Below the pieces are notes generated by a model. The model saw only the letters and a program-made list of their open reading frames with translations, did not search any database and had not been told where the DNA came from. A program made the position numbers and the translations under genes. DNA of 64,000 bases from G965230065 sp965230065 (GTDB taxonomy: Bacteria > Bacteroidota > Bacteroidia > Cytophagales > Cyclobacteriaceae): assembly GCA_965230065.1 (NCBI GenBank), contig OZ245942.1:5518001-5582000 (forward strand), in the 5' to 3' direction. Below are positions 60,523-64,000 of the stretch, one piece after another. How positions within the stretch are numbered: position 1 is the stretch's first letter; each line of letters starts with the position of its first letter.

Positions 60523-63500
60523 TTAAAATTTTACCTCAATACCGAAAGTGTAGGTTGAAACAATCGGGTAATATCCGCCACTTGTACCATTCGGCACCAG
60601 GGGATCGGTGCCGTCTGGCATTTTGTCCCAGGTAATTAAATTCTGGCCTGAGAAATAGATTCTGGTATAACTGATGAAAGTATTATCAAGCAGATTTTGG
60701 GGGAGTGAATAACCAAAGTTGACATTTCTCAGTCTCAGATAACCCCCATTAAAAACCCAGGTGCTGGAGGCTCTGGCATCGTTGCTTCCAGCACTTGTGG
60801 GTGATACGATAGGGAATGAAGCCGAGGGGTTCTCTGGCGTCCATGATTCCTCAATATGCCATTCCTGAATTTTACCCGCATTAAACAGTGCCCAGGCAGC
60901 ATCTCCCTGCATAAAGACATCCCTTTTTCCCACACCCTGAAATGCTACAGAAAGGTCAAAGCCCTTGTATTGTGCCCCAAAATCAAATGAATAGCTCAGT
61001 TGTGGAAATGGATTTCCGATGATCACACGATCATCACCGTTGATGACACCATCTGCCTCGTCGGGTACCCCGTCCCCATTTGTGTCTACCGTAAGTTGAT
61101 CTTTGTAGCGGAGATTGCCGGGTTGTAGAGAGCCAAACTGCCCGGGGGCTTCATCAATCTCATTTTGGGTCTGAAATATGCCTTGGGTTTCAAATCCGAA
61201 TATTGAATTGATTGGGTTACCAACCTCGATAATGGAATTTCCATCGATGATGGGTCCCACACCTGCCAGGTTGGTCACTTCATTGTTAAAATCAGAGGCA
61301 ATAAAACGAGCACTGTAGGTGAAATCATTAACATCGTCCTGCCAGCCCAGCATTAAATCCCACCCACGGTTTTCTACATTGGCTGCATTCTGAGTAGATG
61401 GGTCAAGGCCTACGTTCAGCGGTATGGGAATCTGAAGCAGAATGTCATTGGTTTTGCGCACATAGTATTCTGCCGTTACGGTCAATCGGTTGTCAAGCAT
61501 ACCGGCATCCAAACCAAAGTTGGTTGTTTCTGTAGACTCCCATTGAATAAATGGGTTGGCCAGTACATTTTGTGTTCCTCCTGTGAAAATCGCATTGCCG
61601 AACACATAATTGTCCTGTCCCAAAACAATGGAGGACACATAAGGAAAATCACTTCCTATCTGTTGGTTGCCCAACTGCCCCCAGGAAGCCCGCAATTTTA
61701 AGTCAGTTAAAAAAGTGATATTCTCAAAAAAGCCTTCCTCAGCCACTCTCCAACCTACAGAAAATGAAGGAAACACAGATTCTCGGTTGTCAGGAGCAAA
61801 ACGGGAAGAAGCATCCCTTCGCACATTTGCCTCAAAAAGATATTTGTTCTGGAAGGAATAATTTACCCTTCCAAAAAAGGAAACCAATGCATTGTGGGTG
61901 GCCGTTCCATAGTTACTATCATTTTCTTCCGAGCCAGCATTGAGTACCTGGTAATCTTCAAGGACAAACTGATCCCGATATGCCCGGTATTCCTGCCAGT
62001 TGGTTTCAATCATTTCATAGCCTGCCAGGGCCGAAAGATTGTGATTACCGGTTATTATATCGTAGGATGCAATGGCATTGAGGTTATTCGTAAACGAACG
62101 AATACTCCGTTGGTCCAATGAACTCCTGTTTGGAACAGTGCGGGTAGACTTTACATCCCAGTCTGTGATAGTCTCAAAGGTTCTGGCAAAATCTTTTCTG
62201 AATACATCCTCATATTCCGGAGAGTACATCAGGGATAAGTTCAACCCTTTCACCGGAGCATAATTCACTTTTAAAATGCCCCTGAAATAGTTGTCTTCCA
62301 CCTGGTTGAGTCCGCCATCCCTGGCAAAAGCTACTGGATTTTGACCACTCCAGGCATCTCCCCAGGAACCATCACTGTGCCTCAGGAAATAGATAGGAGG
62401 AATTCTGAAAGTCTGGCGCGTGATGTTTTCCAAACCTTCGGACGGTTCTGTGGTGAGTGACTGACTAAAATTAAGATCAAAATTCACATTTAACTTTTCA
62501 GAAATCTTCAGGTCAGAATTGAATCGGCCATTGTAGCGTTTGAAGTTAAAGTTGGGAATGTTACCATCCTGATCCTGATAAGAAATGGAGGCCGCCATCA
62601 ACATTCTTTCCGTACCCCCCGATGCACTTACCTGATGATACTGCATAAACCCACTTTCAGTGAACAATTCATTTACCCAGTCTGTATCTGTATATTTATC
62701 CGGATCGGTGCCAAGATTGGCTGCATAGTCATCAATCACAGCCTGAGAAGATTGTCCGTCATTTTTAAGAAAATCCAGCCCGCCCAGGAATTTGGGTTTG
62801 TCGGTAACCGCCTGCCATCCTAAATAATTTTTATAACCCACAGTGATCCTGCCCTCTTTGGCCCGTTTGGTAGTGATAAGGATAACGCCGTTGGCTGCCC
62901 TGGAACCATAAATAGCCGCCGCGGCAGCATCTTTTAGGATAGAGATATTCTCAATATCGCCAGCGTCAATGCCATTGATATCTCCCTGTACCCCATCAAT
63001 GAGTACTAAAGGGTCATTTTTTGCACCATCTCCTAATGACCCCAGGCCTCTTATTCGGATCGTTCCAACATCTTTTCCTGGTTGTCCGCTTCCTTGCACT
63101 ACCGTAACACCAGGCACCGTACCTGTAAGGGCCTGAGAAGCCTGAAATACAGGTTGCTTCGTTAGAGTTTCTCCCTCTACCTGCTCTACCGAGCCAGTCA
63201 GGTTCACCTTCTTCTGGGTACCATACCCTACCACCACGATTTCCTGCAAAGCTCCAATATCAGGCAGGAGTTCTACATCGATGGTAGTTTGGCTACCAAT
63301 GCTAACTTCTTCAGACAGATAGCCTACATAGGAAAACACCAATGTTTCTGCATTTTCGCTCACTGTAATTTTGTAGTTGCCATCCACATCAGTAACTGTT
63401 CCTGTGGTTGTGCCTTTTACCAGCACATTTACGCCGGGCAGGGGCGTGTTTTCGTCATCGTTCACCACACCTTCTATACTTCTTTGCTGGGCAAAGAGCA

Positions 63501-63546
63501 GGAAAGGGGATGACACAAGAAAAATGAGTAAACAAAGGTTTTTCAT
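60523..63546 (-). CDS. susC: SusC/RagA-family TonB-dependent outer-membrane transporter
   Basis: About 1007 residues from ATG 63546 (MKNLCLLIFLVSSPFLLFAQ), a Sec signal; the longer frame to 63657 includes the dispersed repeat at 63581-63632. Domains: CarboxypepD-regulatory-like (IEGVVNDDENTPLPGVNVLV), TonB plug (VVGYGTQKKVNLTGSVEQV, IRGLGSLGDG, DAAAAAIYGSRAANGVILI), and a 22-strand barrel ending in FGIEVKF. It imports oligosaccharides using TonB energy. It is the first gene of the locus and defines its promoter region, opposite to a GntR regulator. Assignment is firm. Confidence 0.94.
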   Translation of the reverse strand: MKNLCLLIFLVSSPFLLFAQQRSIEGVVNDDENTPLPGVNVLVKGTTTGTVTDVDGNYKITVSENAETLVFSYVGYLSEEVSIGSQTTIDVELLPDIGALQEIVVVGYGTQKKVNLTGSVEQVEGETLTKQPVFQASQALTGTVPGVTVVQGSGQPGKDVGTIRIRGLGSLGDGAKNDPLVLIDGVQGDINGIDAGDIENISILKDAAAAAIYGSRAANGVILITTKRAKEGRITVGYKNYLGWQAVTDKPKFLGGLDFLKNDGQSSQAVIDDYAANLGTDPDKYTDTDWVNELFTESGFMQYHQVSASGGTERMLMAASISYQDQDGNIPNFNFKRYNGRFNSDLKISEKLNVNFDLNFSQSLTTEPSEGLENITRQTFRIPPIYFLRHSDGSWGDAWSGQNPVAFARDGGLNQVEDNYFRGILKVNYAPVKGLNLSLMYSPEYEDVFRKDFARTFETITDWDVKSTRTVPNRSSLDQRSIRSFTNNLNAIASYDIITGNHNLSALAGYEMIETNWQEYRAYRDQFVLEDYQVLNAGSEENDSNYGTATHNALVSFFGRVNYSFQNKYLFEANVRRDASSRFAPDNRESVFPSFSVGWRVAEEGFFENITFLTDLKLRASWGQLGNQQIGSDFPYVSSIVLGQDNYVFGNAIFTGGTQNVLANPFIQWESTETTNFGLDAGMLDNRLTVTAEYYVRKTNDILLQIPIPLNVGLDPSTQNAANVENRGWDLMLGWQDDVNDFTYSARFIASDFNNEVTNLAGVGPIIDGNSIIEVGNPINSIFGFETQGIFQTQNEIDEAPGQFGSLQPGNLRYKDQLTVDTNGDGVPDEADGVINGDDRVIIGNPFPQLSYSFDFGAQYKGFDLSVAFQGVGKRDVFMQGDAAWALFNAGKIQEWHIEESWTPENPSASFPIVSPTSAGSNDARASSTWVFNGGYLRLRNVNFGYSLPQNLLDNTFISYTRIYFSGQNLITWDKMPDGTDPLVPNGTSGGYYPIVSTYTFGIEVKF

Positions 63547-63580
63547 AAAACAATGGTTTGAGGTTAGGAATGATTTAGTT

Positions 63581-63632
63581 GGCAGTAGGCAGTAACTGGA
63601 TATTGCTACTGCCAACAGCCGCTGCCTACTGC
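63581..63632. repeat. Interspersed GGCAGTAGGCAG repeat, copy C
   Basis: GCAGTAGGCAG (63582-63592) and CTGCCTACTGC (63622-63632) are a perfect 11-bp inverted repeat with a central CTACTGCCAACAGCCGCTG. It lies in the presumed 5' untranslated region of SusC, 35 bp before the ATG, so it could influence the mRNA. Confidence 0.65.
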
Positions 63633-63692
63633 TTTCGTATTTATTTCTGTGATGCAATTAGCCAACAACCTGAATTAATATTATTAAAAGGA

Positions 63693-63764
63693 ATAAAAAT
63701 TAGTCTGGTCTGGTCTGGTTTGCCAAAGTAAGAAGGATTTTATATTCTTACAAAAACAAAAGTA
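63693..63764 (-). promoter_or_regulatory. Candidate SusC control region with TCTGG repeats and a -7 box
   Basis: Three tandem GTCTG units (GTCTGGTCTGGTCTGG, from 63694) lie in the SusC/GntR gap. On the minus strand TACTTTTG (63764-63757) matches the -7 consensus TAnnTTTG, but no TTTG was seen at the -33 distance. Transcription from here would place the TCTGG repeat in the early transcript. A GntR-bound operator is possible but not shown. Confidence 0.3.
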
Positions 63765-63886
63765 TATTTTTGCAATTATTAGGAATTTTTAGTTTTTTTT
63801 GAGGATTTAATTGAATATTTAAAATGACTTTCTTGTTCTTATGAATTATCGTTAATTCGCTAGTTGCTGAGAAAAATGATATATGC

Positions 63887-64000
63887 ATGCAAAACCTTCA
63901 GATCAACCAGTCATCTTCCCAACCGAAATACCTACAGCTGGCCGATGCCATTACCCTGCATATCAAAGAGGGCAACATGGGGATCAATGAAAAGTTGCCT
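63887..64000 (+). CDS. GntR-family transcriptional regulator (N-terminus, continues past window)
   Basis: The ATG at 63887 opens a frame reading MQNLQINQSSSQPKYLQLAD and then AITLHIKEGNMGINEKLP to the window end (38 residues). This is the start of a GntR winged helix-turn-helix (KYxQLADxIxxxIxxGxxxxxxKLPS). Only the first helices are seen, so the ligand domain, often LacI-like in Bacteroidota carbohydrate regulators, is outside. It is divergent from SusC with a 340-bp gap and is the obvious candidate controller of the locus. Confidence 0.75.
   Translation, partial: MQNLQINQSSSQPKYLQLADAITLHIKEGNMGINEKLP

Overview
The window looks like a chromosome segment from a Bacteroidota bacterium of the Cytophagales type. 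The grounds are a SusC/SusD pair, a type IX secretion C-terminal domain on a giant protease, Sec/Tat lipoproteins with short lipoboxes, TAnnTTTG-like promoter boxes, and genes without clear Shine-Dalgarno sequences. No rRNA or tRNA gene and no complete transposase was seen.

Positions 1-17.3 kb are ordinary housekeeping and envelope genes on both strands: the end of topA, an OxyR with both redox cysteines, an exported Nif3-like protein, a crotonase, a family 2 glycosyltransferase, MiaE, a membrane-anchored EEP hydrolase, DUF1015, Maf, a 1200-residue S8 protease with a T9SS tail, an aldehyde dehydrogenase and an EamA transporter.

Positions 17.5-23.9 kb form an AT-rich accessory island. An ACT-domain gene lies between two large imperfect inverted repeats that resemble integron attC sites, next to the remnant of an S41 protease. 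Then comes a tight minus-strand operon of three genes: a HerA/DUF87 ATPase, a NurA nuclease and a TSPPY-type DNA methyltransferase. This is a plausible DNA-targeting defence module with its own modification enzyme. A five-copy array of 41-bp hairpin repeats lies upstream of it. This island is the best candidate for an undescribed system.

Positions 24-36.9 kb return to core-like genes: a RimK ATP-grasp ligase with a retropepsin-like protease and an AstE/aspartoacylase-like hydrolase, MtaB, DinB, two SAM methyltransferases, a Crp/Fnr regulator next to a palindrome that looks like its operator, a duplicated spondin lipoprotein, a Tat-exported aminotransferase with an exported DAO-family oxidoreductase, and CutC.

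Positions 37.0-63.5 kb hold one long minus-strand polysaccharide utilisation locus. In transcription order it has SusC, SusD, a sulfatase, a planctomycete-type PSCyt1/DUF1549/LamG/DUF1553 protein, DUF1501, a flavinylation-motif protein, an FAD oxidoreductase, a second copy of that pair, a GH28-like beta-helix enzyme, a second sulfatase, a GH2 glycosidase, a sodium:solute symporter and a third FAD oxidoreductase. A GntR regulator starts divergently at the right edge. The contents suggest uptake, desulfation, oxidation and cleavage of a sulfated, probably uronate-containing glycan. The paired FAD and flavinylation-motif proteins are the odd part and suggest extracytoplasmic redox chemistry on the sugar.
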